Positions 38,401-44,619 of a stretch of DNA of 48,046 bases are shown here, piece after piece. The stretch spans positions 1 through 48,046 of the forward strand of contig RPFO01001059.1 in the NCBI GenBank assembly GCA_009746045.1. The letters run 5' to 3'. The notes beneath the pieces are model-generated. The model did not search any database and was not told the origin of the DNA. It was given only the letters and a program-made list of their open reading frames with translations. Each line of letters begins with the position of its first letter. Positions within the stretch are counted from its first letter, which is position 1. The stretch is from Mesostigma viride (taxonomy: Eukaryota; Streptophyta; Mesostigmatophyceae; Mesostigmatales; Mesostigmataceae). The position numbers and the translations under genes were made by a program.

Positions 38401-39920
38401 GGCTCTGTTTCATGTGCACCGAATGGACGAGAGTCATGATACCGGCCATCGCCGCCGCCACGATCGCGGATTCTACAAGGACCGCACCGAAATGGGACAT
38501 GGAATCGATCTAGTATAACGCAACATAAATATTGGCGACGGATTTGAGTATCCGCCAATCAACTCACCAGCCACCCATAGCCCCTCAGACGCGTCCCAGC
38601 GGGTCTTATCTCGGTGAAGTCCAGCACGAGTCGCTCGGCGGGGTATTTGCCGGCCATGAGCTTCCCCACGGCGCGGGCCCAGGCGACGGCCGAGTCGCCC
38701 ACGGATAGGGTCCATGTCTTGGTGTCGGGGTCCCAGGTCTCCTTGTTGGACTCGCGCCCCCCGACGGAGGTCCGCTGCGACCGGATGACGTCGATGTGCG
38801 GGATGCGCCTGGAGAAGCCGTTGAGCGTGCCGGTGACGGGTTTGAAGCCGACCCTGTGCAGAAAAAAAACCGCAAGTATATGTCACACTTGAACGCCATG
38901 GGATTCTTCATGAAGGACTTCAAGAGCCTGTTTCTGTTCGGCGCGGTGATCGGCGCGGCTCACGTGATGGCCACCTGGGTGCGTGTGAAGAGAGAGAGGT
39001 TCCGCCTGCGGACCAACATCAGGTCCACGCTGGCCCTCACCTACCTGCTGGTCCTGGGCGGGCTGGGCTACGTGCTTTACAGGAACTTCCACGACAGGGT
39101 GTACTCCTACGAGACTACGATCTGGAAGATCCTGAAGGGGTTGCTGACACTGGGGGGTGCCTCGACGTCATACTCCATCATCATGACGGTCGGTTCCTCC
39201 TTTTTCTCTAGCCGCCCCGTGGCCGCGGTGGTGGATGCGACGGTGTCAGAGGCGACGGCCCCGACCACGGCGACCACGGCCGCCTAAATTTTCTCCCGTA
39301 CCAGTATAAAAACGATGAAGTGCACGGCGGTCACCAAACTGAACAAGAGGTGCAAGAACAAGGCGTGCGTGCTGTCGCCCAAGCCCGTGTGCCGCGCCCA
39401 CTCCCGCCACCGGGCGCATTCGTACGCGCTCGTGCTGGCTGCCCAGGAGTACCAGAACAGGAGAAAGAGGGAGATGGAGGCGCGCCGGCGACAGATCCCC
39501 GGGACGACGTGGCGCTATTGGGACGAGAAGGTGGAGTGAGACTCACCCGCATCCCTGCAGCAGCAGCCATAGCACGTCGACGACGTCGTAGACGGTCTCG
39601 ACCTCGGTGAAGCTGCAGTTGAACATGCAGGACTCTCGCCTCCTGCTCAACTCCGTGCCCCCGAGGAAGAGAGTGCGGCCCGCGGGGGCGATGTACCGGT
39701 TCGTGATGCAGTGGCGCAGCTCCTCCAACTCCGCGAGCTCGGCTCGGTTGAGCGCGTCCTCCTTGGCGCGAACCCAGAGCCACTTCTGGTGGGAGACCAC
39801 CCTGTCCACCACCTGCTCCCACGTCTCCAGCTGCGATGTGCCCTCGAGGGGGCGGTGGTAGGTCCTCAACGCGATGGCCATGGCTCTGTCCGTGGGAGTG
39901 GTGGCGCGGGCCGGCTCCAT
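35476..39920 (-). CDS. nrdJ: Class II adenosylcobalamin-dependent ribonucleotide reductase, four exons
   Basis: Spliced product 677 aa: exon 1 39547-39920, exon 2 38568-38853, exon 3 37247-37641, exon 4 35476-36454. It matches the monomeric RTPR type, usually about 740 aa. Splicing restores GCGVGF across intron 1 and NPCCEI across intron 3. By family knowledge, C351 (NPC) is the thiyl-radical cysteine and E353 its partner. C102 (MFNCSF) and C362 (KSFCNLTE) are the reducing pair, with the N-P-C-x-E and 11-residue spacing intact. The C-terminal pair C669/C674 (CPSGAC) regenerates it. It reduces ribonucleoside triphosphates with B12 as radical source and needs no oxygen or small subunit. Start 39920 is the Met before the conserved TDRAMAIALRTY segment. 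All introns carry other genes. Confidence 0.9.
36484..36488 (+). promoter_or_regulatory. TATAC box antisense to the intron 3 acceptor
   Basis: GGTATACA lies 2 nt before ATG 36490. An A9 tract 14-25 nt upstream is, on the other strand, the polypyrimidine tract of the intron 3 acceptor. Confidence 0.4.
36490..36684 (+). CDS. Possible small basic protein nested in intron 3
   Basis: 64 aa, Arg/Gly-rich (MPRPRRRSGAG), ATG just after a TATAC box. A different frame over the same bases (CPDRGGDPVRDW.., NSTLSDAEWDD) is equally natural, so a frame break or another coding solution is possible. It overlaps the end of the convergent gene by 32 nt. Weak case. Confidence 0.3.
   Translation: MPRPRRRSGAGLVRCAHHSVRAKEFDTLGRGVGRRAATGARTGEDVAGCTRGGDLKQPVRRIPC
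36653..37147 (-). CDS. Multi-pass membrane protein nested in intron 3
   Basis: 164 aa, same strand as the reductase but in a different frame from both flanking exons. Four hydrophobic segments: about residues 7-27 (IFMVGVIIQLLLYSGW), 43-62 (GTAQGVLVIAFVAWLAS), 78-95 (ILVLQVIAALSWLTW) and 120-138 (SLVVLFFVLFIVD). A TATA element lies 12-17 nt upstream of ATG 37147. No family recognised. The flanking splice sites are about 100-200 nt away, so the gene lies wholly inside the intron. Confidence 0.65.
   Translation of the reverse strand: MPDTLQIFMVGVIIQLLLYSGWLSGAVWKEDMNQRQKKAVWASLGTAQGVLVIAFVAWLASMWRKPNMLPLFGTNWLTRILVLQVIAALSWLTWGVLKKYQAKRGLDKGAVRWALANAGIFQSLVVLFFVLFIVDRILWPGRKELAWNMMAPPTFNMGYAAQAA
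37159..37164 (-). promoter_or_regulatory. TATA box of the intron 3 membrane-protein gene
   Basis: TTTATATATCAAATACGCA precedes ATG 37147, in an AT-rich patch within the intron. Confidence 0.5.
37682..38230 (+). CDS. DUF5763-like Cys/His module protein nested in intron 2
   Basis: 182 aa. The N-terminus has the shared module C3-x9-C13-x10-C24-x2-H27 (MRCTAKTRGNRRC, QRCYVHG). The rest is polar and charged (FSPFRKSPYDLFEKSVFAHN and so on) without recognised motifs. ATG 37682 is 41 nt from the intron acceptor. The longer open frame upstream to 37238 is antisense to exon 3 and not used. Confidence 0.65.
   Translation: MRCTAKTRGNRRCLNTSVKGGQRCYVHGRRRHSMRARPTRKDFDENYAEMASNFSPFRKSPYDLFEKSVFAHNKAIGRGGAERFVKVPLGRSEKDPKVVSTFTDALDGKTDAMSHLHAGRLTWRRPERSAEDERFLTDPSTHRRSRYIPSLRELAINAIPEGPEQDAAWHLASHGEFPADEM
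38267..38500 (-). CDS. Small membrane protein nested in intron 2
   Basis: 77 aa with hydrophobic segments at about residues 5-25 (AVLVESAIVAAAMAGIMTLV) and 38-60 (SHAGILIQVGVSAAILHVVF). Met/His-rich between them. A TATAC-like element (GTTATACTAG) lies about 14 nt upstream of ATG 38500. Converges with the plus-strand gene in the same intron, 36 nt apart. Confidence 0.55.
   Translation of the reverse strand: MSHFGAVLVESAIVAAAMAGIMTLVHSVHMKQSPMMAMSHAGILIQVGVSAAILHVVFELIGWNRKFCLRLQSGGRM
38514..38518 (-). promoter_or_regulatory. TATAC-like box of the intron 2 membrane-protein gene
   Basis: CGTTATACTAG on the minus strand, about 14 nt upstream of ATG 38500 and about 50 nt inside the intron's 5' site. 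Confidence 0.4.
38876..38881 (+). promoter_or_regulatory. TATA box of gene 38898-39287, antisense to the intron 1 acceptor
   Basis: AAGTATATG follows an A8 tract that is the antisense of the intron 1 polypyrimidine tract. ATG 38898 is 17 nt downstream. Confidence 0.45.
38898..39287 (+). CDS. Multi-pass membrane protein nested in intron 1
   Basis: 129 aa from ATG 38898 (MGFFMKDF). Three hydrophobic segments: about residues 13-30 (LFLFGAVIGAAHVMATW), 44-62 (LALTYLLVLGGLGYVLY) and 83-105 (TLGGASTSYSIIMTVGS). The end is Thr/Ala-rich. An in-frame ATG at 38880 overlaps the TATA box and is less likely. G2 could be myristoylated. No family recognised. Confidence 0.65.
   Translation: MGFFMKDFKSLFLFGAVIGAAHVMATWVRVKRERFRLRTNIRSTLALTYLLVLGGLGYVLYRNFHDRVYSYETTIWKILKGLLTLGGASTSYSIIMTVGSSFFSSRPVAAVVDATVSEATAPTTATTAA
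39305..39310 (+). promoter_or_regulatory. TATAAA box of gene 39315-39539
   Basis: AGTATAAAAACG ends 1-4 nt before ATG 39315, in the 27-nt gap between two nested genes. Confidence 0.5.
39315..39539 (+). CDS. Minimal DUF5763-like Cys/His protein nested in intron 1
   Basis: 74 aa and little more than the module itself: C3-x9-C13-x4-C18-x7-C26-x2-H (MKCTAVTKLNKRCKNKAC, VCRAHSRH) and a charged helix. Its stop codon (39537-39539) sits 1 nt from the end of the intron. It is the shortest of six related genes in the window. Confidence 0.65.
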   Translation: MKCTAVTKLNKRCKNKACVLSPKPVCRAHSRHRAHSYALVLAAQEYQNRRKREMEARRRQIPGTTWRYWDEKVE

Positions 39921-40003
39921 GGGTCTGATACCATGGGATGGCAAATATCTTCCGGGTTGAACGCGACTCCGGGGGGCTGCATTTTTTTTTTCTTTACGGC
40001 TAG

Positions 40004-40008
40004 TATAC
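40004..40008 (+). promoter_or_regulatory. TATAC box of gene 40014-40334
   Basis: TAGTATACACACC directly precedes ATG 40014; a T10 tract lies 20-30 nt upstream. The same interval is the divergent promoter region for the reductase start at 39920. Confidence 0.5.
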
Positions 40009-40013
40009 ACACC

Positions 40014-40334
40014 ATGTCTGCTGCCGTGAACCGTTTGCTCTCCCTGCCCGTTAGGCTGCTCCAGATGCCGCTGAGCCTGGGACCATGGCCCACGGTCGCG
40101 TTGGCCCTGTTCATCCTGTACTACACCGCCACTTCCATCCGCTTCCACCGCAAGGCGAAGACGAACTGTACGGGGTTCATGGACTTCCGGTGCTGGATGA
40201 CCAAGTGGGGCATCATGTTTATCGGCCTCGCGGGCGGCACCTACATGCTGGCTAGGGGGGTGAACAACCTGATCAATGTCGGCGAGGGGGGCGCGTCTGT
40301 TCTCCCCCCGCGGTGGCCCAACATAACCGCGTAA
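40014..40334 (+). CDS. Two-pass membrane protein
   Basis: 106 aa. Hydrophobic segments at about residues 25-42 (WPTVALALFILYYTATS) and 65-82 (WGIMFIGLAGGTYMLA). Divergent from the reductase gene, with 93 nt between the starts. The next gene begins 6 nt after its stop, so the two are probably co-transcribed. No family recognised. Confidence 0.65.
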   Translation: MSAAVNRLLSLPVRLLQMPLSLGPWPTVALALFILYYTATSIRFHRKAKTNCTGFMDFRCWMTKWGIMFIGLAGGTYMLARGVNNLINVGEGGASVLPPRWPNITA

Positions 40335-40339
40335 ATAAA

Positions 40340-40729
40340 ATGGGCGGCTATTGGATAGTAGGAATGAAGCTTTGGATTGTCGCGATCGTGCTGATCGTCC
40401 TCGCGTGCGTGTGGTTGTTCTCTTTCGTCGGATCGGCCCTGGCAGAACCCGCCGCAAAGTTCTGGTGCGCGGTGACTCTTCGGGGCGGCAACAAGGAGTG
40501 CGTCGAGAACACCAAGAGGAAACTGCAGTCCGCGCTGGGGGACGTGCGCTTGTGGCTGGGAGTCGCGACCCTGGGAGCGGCCGCGGCGGCCGCCGCTAAG
40601 ATCCGCGCGAGGTTCCGATCGTCCCCATCGTCCGCAGATGACCGGGATCGCGCGCCCTCGCGACCGATGGCGCCAAAGTCGGGTGGGAGGAGTCCTCTGT
40701 TTTTCTCTCGCATTCGCGGGTTCCGTTAG
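40340..40729 (+). CDS. Membrane protein with N-terminal anchor and basic tail
   Basis: 129 aa from ATG 40340. A strong hydrophobic segment (LWIVAIVLIVLACVWLFSFV) spans about residues 10-30, with a second Ala-rich one near 75-88. The tail is Arg/Ser-rich and basic. Converges with the gene at 40744-41079, 14 nt apart. Confidence 0.6.
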   Translation: MGGYWIVGMKLWIVAIVLIVLACVWLFSFVGSALAEPAAKFWCAVTLRGGNKECVENTKRKLQSALGDVRLWLGVATLGAAAAAAAKIRARFRSSPSSADDRDRAPSRPMAPKSGGRSPLFFSRIRGFR

Positions 40730-40743
40730 ACAGTGCATGATGT

Positions 40744-41079
40744 TCAGTCACGAGTTTTATTATCACGATTATTATGATCAATAAACGCGGGCGTTAACAA
40801 TCGAATCCCGGTCTTCAAGAGCAATTGCAACATTTTGTACAGGATCAACCACAGGATAGCGGTCCTCAGTAGGACGTGAACGCTTTCAAAGCGTTTTTCG
40901 ATGACGGACAGGCAGTGGTCCCGCCGGTCCCTCCATATGTCGGAGGATGTGGAGGTCATCTCCGCGCATATGTCGTGATCCTCCATCCCCATCCAGAAGC
41001 CTAGGGAGCTGAAGTGCGGCCCCTTCATGTACAGCTCCCTCAGGGGGCGCACGATGACGGCGTCGTACACGAATGCCAT
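40744..41079 (-). CDS. Hypothetical membrane-associated protein
   Basis: 111 aa from ATG 41079 (MAFVYDAVIVRPLRELYM). A hydrophobic stretch (VLLRTAILWLILYKMLQLLL) lies near residues 70-90. No family recognised. The longer open frame to 41565 is antisense or shadow sequence of the upstream gene. Confidence 0.5.
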   Translation of the reverse strand: MAFVYDAVIVRPLRELYMKGPHFSSLGFWMGMEDHDICAEMTSTSSDIWRDRRDHCLSVIEKRFESVHVLLRTAILWLILYKMLQLLLKTGIRLLTPAFIDHNNRDNKTRD

Positions 41080-41129
41080 CCCGAAGCCTGGCCAACTACA
41101 ATGTACAGTTTCGATTTTAAGCGCGCGGG

Positions 41130-41690
41130 TCACAGGAACCGGACGGTGAACTTCTTCTTGACGCTCTTCACGGACGGTCGCACGAGGATGGCGAGGTCGG
41201 AGGCCTTGCACCTCTTGCGACACCGTATGACCTTGCCGTTGAGGACGCGCAGGGAGGGCCTCCTCTCCCTCCCCTTCGGCAGCTCCTCCCGTATGGCGTC
41301 CTGGTGCTGGCGAGCGTATTCCAGCACCCCGTTGGTGATGGCCCATCGGAAGAAGTTCATCTGTCCGGGTGTGGTGGTGATCTCCCGCTCGTCTTCCGCG
41401 GGGCTGCGGATGGTGGTCTTGTTCCTCCTGGCGAAGGGGTCGAACATGCGCTTGGAGTAGAAGGCCAGCTGCTCGCGGTAGGACATGTACAGGTTGAACG
41501 GGAGCGCGTTGTCGGGCTGCTCGAACTCCACGCGGTGTGTCTTGGAGTAATTGGTCACGAGGCACTCGACCACCCGCAGGGACAGGCGGTCCGACCTGCG
41601 TCCGGACTCAGGACGCGTGATGTCGTATAGCGCGTTGAAGTTGTCAACGTTCGCGTAAAAGCGCTGCAGGGAGCGCCCCAACAGGTCCAT
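41130..41690 (-). CDS. Possible A482R/VLTF-2-like late transcription factor
   Basis: 186 aa, intact. The middle has SYREQLAFYSKRMFDPFARR, then TTPGQMNFFRWAITNGVLEY. The end is SVKSVKKKFTVRF. This combination (KxFDPFxRR, a QxNFFRWAxxNxVLxY motif and a C-terminal K-K-x-F-x-V-x-F) recalls the small NCLDV family annotated as A482R-like or VLTF-2-like transcription factors. I rely on memory of the motif pattern, so the assignment is moderate. It lies next to other expression genes, which agrees with the call. Confidence 0.45.
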   Translation of the reverse strand: MDLLGRSLQRFYANVDNFNALYDITRPESGRRSDRLSLRVVECLVTNYSKTHRVEFEQPDNALPFNLYMSYREQLAFYSKRMFDPFARRNKTTIRSPAEDEREITTTPGQMNFFRWAITNGVLEYARQHQDAIREELPKGRERRPSLRVLNGKVIRCRKRCKASDLAILVRPSVKSVKKKFTVRFL

Positions 41691-41776
41691 GATGTCCGCA
41701 GGTCGCTATAGGCAGAGATTTGTTTCGTAGCGCGCTTAGTCCGCGGGGAATGTGGACGCCTAGGGTAAGATAGCGG

Positions 41777-42549
41777 ATGCAGCAGGCCGGCGTCCACCGG
41801 TGGACGTGGGTAACGAGACGCGCGTCGCCGCGGGAGAACTCGGACGTGCTCAAGGCTATTATGGGCCTCTGCCGCCTTCCGGACATCCCGCGGCCGTACA
41901 TGCGCCGTACGGACGACGTCGGCAAGGTGGTGGCGGAGATGGGCCGCGACACGTATTGGATGTGCGACCTGACGCCGGGGGTGCACTGCCTGCTGGCCCT
42001 AGCGCGGATCCGCGGCGGCCGTACGGTGTGCGCGATCGTGCATTGGGACAAGAGCGTGCACATCGTCCACATGCCGCCGTTCAAGACGAAACTGTTCAAG
42101 GGCACCGTGTTGCAAGGTGTGCTGTGCCGCGACGGGTTGCGCGTTACGTTCGTGGTGCACGACTGTCTCGTCTATTGCCAAAAGAGTCTGCTATCGGCTC
42201 CGTTCCGTGATCGCATGGACCGCGCTCGCGAGGTGGTGGGCATGAATTTTCCTAGCACGGGGTCTTATTACTTCCACGTGTTCATTAAATGCGTATCGTA
42301 CATCACGAGCAACGACAAACAAAACGCGATAAAGAGTCCCAACGTGCTGTTCATCCCCGACTCGTCCACCGTGAGCGACCAGTACGTCCACGGGGGGGTC
42401 ACGGTGGCCCTGATCCACAAGCCCGAGCTGGTGACCGAGTTCGGGCGCGCCACTCACGTCGATTCCGCCTGCGCGCTGTACATGCCGCTCACCTCCTCCT
42501 GGGCCCCCCCCGTCGCGCAACCTTGTGGGGGTTGTACGATATCTTATAG
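41777..42549 (+). CDS. Capping-enzyme-like nucleotidyltransferase fold, catalytic motif apparently lost (frame break at C8)
   Basis: About 257 aa with one missing base read in the run at 42504-42511; the uncorrected frame runs on antisense to the primase. Segments resemble mRNA guanylyltransferases. DTYWMCDLTPGVHCLLAL sits where K-x-D-G-x-R is expected, FKGTVLQGVLC where motif III (x-L-D-G-E-L) is, and FVVHDCLVYCQKSLLSAPF matches the F-x-x-x-D-C-L strand. The usual catalytic Lys, and the Asp/Glu of motif III, are absent, so it would be inactive as a transferase. It may be a degenerate paralogue or a partner subunit. The family call is tentative. Confidence 0.4.
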
Positions 42550-43979
42550 GCAAGGTTTGCGGCCGACACCCTTGTGGGGTTCGTTTTACTCGCAGGGGCC
42601 GCCACCGCAGGGGAGGGAAACAAGACCGCGTATGCCGCCGCCGGGATTTGGCGAGGTTCCGATGCGTACCCCTTGCACTCCGAGTTGAAGCACCGCTGCA
42701 CCAGCCCGTGGATGGAGACGGAGTACCACACGTTGTTGCTCTTGTGCGCGTCCTCGATCTTGTGGCAGAACCGGTGCTTGGACCACGCCGAGTAGACCGC
42801 GTGCACGCCCTCCCCCTGCTTGAACACGTGCGTGACACCCGCCGCCCCCTCCATGGTCCGCACCACCGTCTCGACGGCCTTGTGCTCGGGAGAGTCGAGG
42901 TTCAGCGCCTCGTCCCTGTGGATACCCAGCGTGCTGGCCACCCGCTGCTCCTGGGGGGTCTTGGCCTTGTGCTTCCTGCGGCGCCCCTGCAGCTCCTCGC
43001 GGCACATGGATGTCGCCTCGTCGAACCACGGCGGGGTGGTGATGGGGGTGGGGGTCACGCCCGGCCGCCCGTCCAGGATGCGCACGGAGGTCTGCCAGAG
43101 GAGCGGGAGGATGTGTTCGCGCACGTCCTCGGGCGAGAAGACGGTGTCCACCACCCCCTCCTTGCTGATGACACCCCACGGGGCGTACGACCGCTTCTCA
43201 GAGATCCTGCCGTAGTGGCAGCGGTCGTCTCCGCAGCTGTTGCGCGCCTTCCTCCGCTCCTTGCACACGTCACAGTGGCACCAATCCTCTCCCGGCGCCT
43301 TTCCCTTGCAATCCCCCATCGTTTTCTGGATGTTCCTGTACGCCTTGCAGCAGCCGGCGCAACGCTCGCATTTCCAGCTGAACAGGATACGGATGCCGTT
43401 GTCCATCAGCACGCTGGGGTCCACCACGGCCGTCCAGTCGTTCTCCGCCGGCCTGTCGCCGAAATTCTGGTGCAGTTTGTCCACCACAAACGCCCGAAGT
43501 TTTAAGGCTGTCCTCTCATCCACTGGGAGGAGGGGGTAGTGGATGTGAAACCCTGTCTTGATCTTCCCCTTCTTCTCCTTGGTGGGGGCCCTGCACACAA
43601 TCACATAGCTGTCCGTTTCCGCCGGCACGCATTCCCTTAACACTTCTTGGATGGTGGGTATCCACTGCTGGATGATGGTGTCCCCCAAATCCTGATCATC
43701 CTCACAATCCAGGTCCATGAAAAAGGGGAACACGGCCGTTTTCTGCTCCACCAGGAAGTTCTGGGTGTCATTCAGAGCATCCTTGGCCACTTCCTTGTAA
43801 AAGCTGGCCAGGTCCTCAAAATCCACACAGGCCTTGCCACCTTTGTATCCATCCAGAAGCAGGTGGGTGTATTCGGCGGATTTGTCGACAAAGCAATCAC
43901 GATTCACTAGCCATCTAACAGCCTCAGAATAAGGTGGGGGCTGCCATCTCTCTGCTCCATCCTGGTCCAATTTGTCCAT
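42489..43979 (-). CDS. Archaeo-eukaryotic (herpesvirus/NCLDV-type) DNA primase
   Basis: 496 aa from ATG 43979. FFMDLDCED near residue 85 is the metal-binding DxD motif of AEP primases, GFHIHYP near 143 the sxH motif, and GIRILFSWKC near 195 the third motif. A Cys-rich insert follows (CERCAGCC.., CHCDVC, CGDDRCHYG), probably zinc-binding. The C-terminal ribbon is VQRCFNSECKG near 430. It makes RNA primers for replication, and the separate D5 helicase at 663-3032 is its likely partner. Its 5' third is less GC-rich than the rest. The reading frame stays open upstream to 44072 without an ATG. It is divergent from the adenosyltransferase gene, 72 nt between the starts. Confidence 0.85.
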   Translation of the reverse strand: MDKLDQDGAERWQPPPYSEAVRWLVNRDCFVDKSAEYTHLLLDGYKGGKACVDFEDLASFYKEVAKDALNDTQNFLVEQKTAVFPFFMDLDCEDDQDLGDTIIQQWIPTIQEVLRECVPAETDSYVIVCRAPTKEKKGKIKTGFHIHYPLLPVDERTALKLRAFVVDKLHQNFGDRPAENDWTAVVDPSVLMDNGIRILFSWKCERCAGCCKAYRNIQKTMGDCKGKAPGEDWCHCDVCKERRKARNSCGDDRCHYGRISEKRSYAPWGVISKEGVVDTVFSPEDVREHILPLLWQTSVRILDGRPGVTPTPITTPPWFDEATSMCREELQGRRRKHKAKTPQEQRVASTLGIHRDEALNLDSPEHKAVETVVRTMEGAAGVTHVFKQGEGVHAVYSAWSKHRFCHKIEDAHKSNNVWYSVSIHGLVQRCFNSECKGYASEPRQIPAAAYAVLFPSPAVAAPASKTNPTRVSAANLAYKISYNPHKVARRGGPRRR

Positions 43980-44051
43980 CCTGTCCCCTGCTGTCCAGAT
44001 TTTTTGCGCGGCTAAACGGCAGAAATCGTCGGCGCTTAAAGGAATGGCATC

Positions 44052-44594
44052 ATGAAGATTTATACCAAGCAAGGAGACCAGGGCTACACAAAAAGGCTGG
44101 GAAGTTCGGACAGCCTGCGGAAATCGGATGAATTATTTGAGGCAGTGGGTGCTTTGGATGAGCTCAATGCCTTTATGGGTTTGGCCATTCAACACTCGCT
44201 GCCGGCTGATAACTGCTTTCTACACTACCTCCAAGGTGTTCTTCTGGCAGCTGGCACGTCCGTCGCGGCCAAGAACTCGAATTCTTGCCGCGACGAAAAG
44301 TATAAGTTTTCTGAGGGCCCTGAGGCGGTACAGCGGCTGGAAAACACAATTGACCAGTTGGACGAAAAGTTACCAAAACTTTGCAATTTCATTCTACCCG
44401 GCGGGAACGGACTGGCAACTTCTCACCTCCACGTTTGCAGGGTGGTGTGCAGAAGAGCTGAGAGGGCGTGTGCGCGGCTGGAATGGGTGGATCCCAACAT
44501 CCTGCAATTTTTAAACAGGATGTCAGACTTCTTTTTTGTGCTGGCAAGAGCTAAGGAGGAGTTTCCGGCCGCCATTTACCGCAAACATTCGTAA
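44052..44594 (+). CDS. pduO: PduO-type ATP:cob(I)alamin adenosyltransferase
   Basis: 180 aa, the usual family size. The N-terminal ATP loop is IYTKQGDQGYT (residues 3-13), followed by SLRKSDELFEAVGALDELN with the conserved R-K-x-D and D-E-L-N. Later come NFILPGG (about 113-119), VVCRRAERAC (about 132-141) and the C-terminal motif FLNRMSDFFFVLAR (about 154-167). The enzyme transfers the adenosyl group of ATP to cob(I)alamin, giving the cofactor required by class II reductases such as the one at 35476-39920. Its base composition is clearly more AT-rich than most neighbours, suggesting later acquisition. Divergent from the primase gene. Confidence 0.92.
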   Translation: MKIYTKQGDQGYTKRLGSSDSLRKSDELFEAVGALDELNAFMGLAIQHSLPADNCFLHYLQGVLLAAGTSVAAKNSNSCRDEKYKFSEGPEAVQRLENTIDQLDEKLPKLCNFILPGGNGLATSHLHVCRVVCRRAERACARLEWVDPNILQFLNRMSDFFFVLARAKEEFPAAIYRKHS

Positions 44595-44619
44595 TTATTA
44601 TCTGAAAAAGAAGTATGAA

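Larger units (their letters stand above)
37642..38567 (-). other. Intron 2 of the ribonucleotide reductase gene (926 nt)
   Basis: The 5' site is GTGAGT (38567-38562) and the 3' site TTTTTCTCGACCCCCGCAG ending at 37642. Phase 0, joining ..GYGWL to SSGDDN. The exact acceptor position is less certain than for introns 1 and 3 because this part of the protein is variable. It contains one plus-strand gene (37682-38230) and one minus-strand gene (38267-38500). Confidence 0.8.
38854..39546 (-). other. Intron 1 of the ribonucleotide reductase gene (693 nt)
   Basis: The 5' site is GTGAGT (39546-39541) and the 3' site a T8 tract plus CTGCACAG ending at 38854. Phase 2, restoring GGG GTC GGC TTC (GVGF). 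It is almost filled by two plus-strand genes (38898-39287 and 39315-39539). The second ends only 1 nt before the antisense of the splice donor. Confidence 0.9.

Noticed and set aside
36455-39546. Inteins or group I introns instead of GT-AG introns
   Set aside because: Stops occur right after the exon ends, so no in-frame intein is possible. I saw no obvious homing endonuclease motif in the nested genes. Group I/II structure was not tested.
35476-39920. Reductase as a pseudogene shattered by insertions
   Set aside because: Joining at GT-AG sites restores the frame and conserved residues at every junction without loss or duplication, and all catalytic residues are present.
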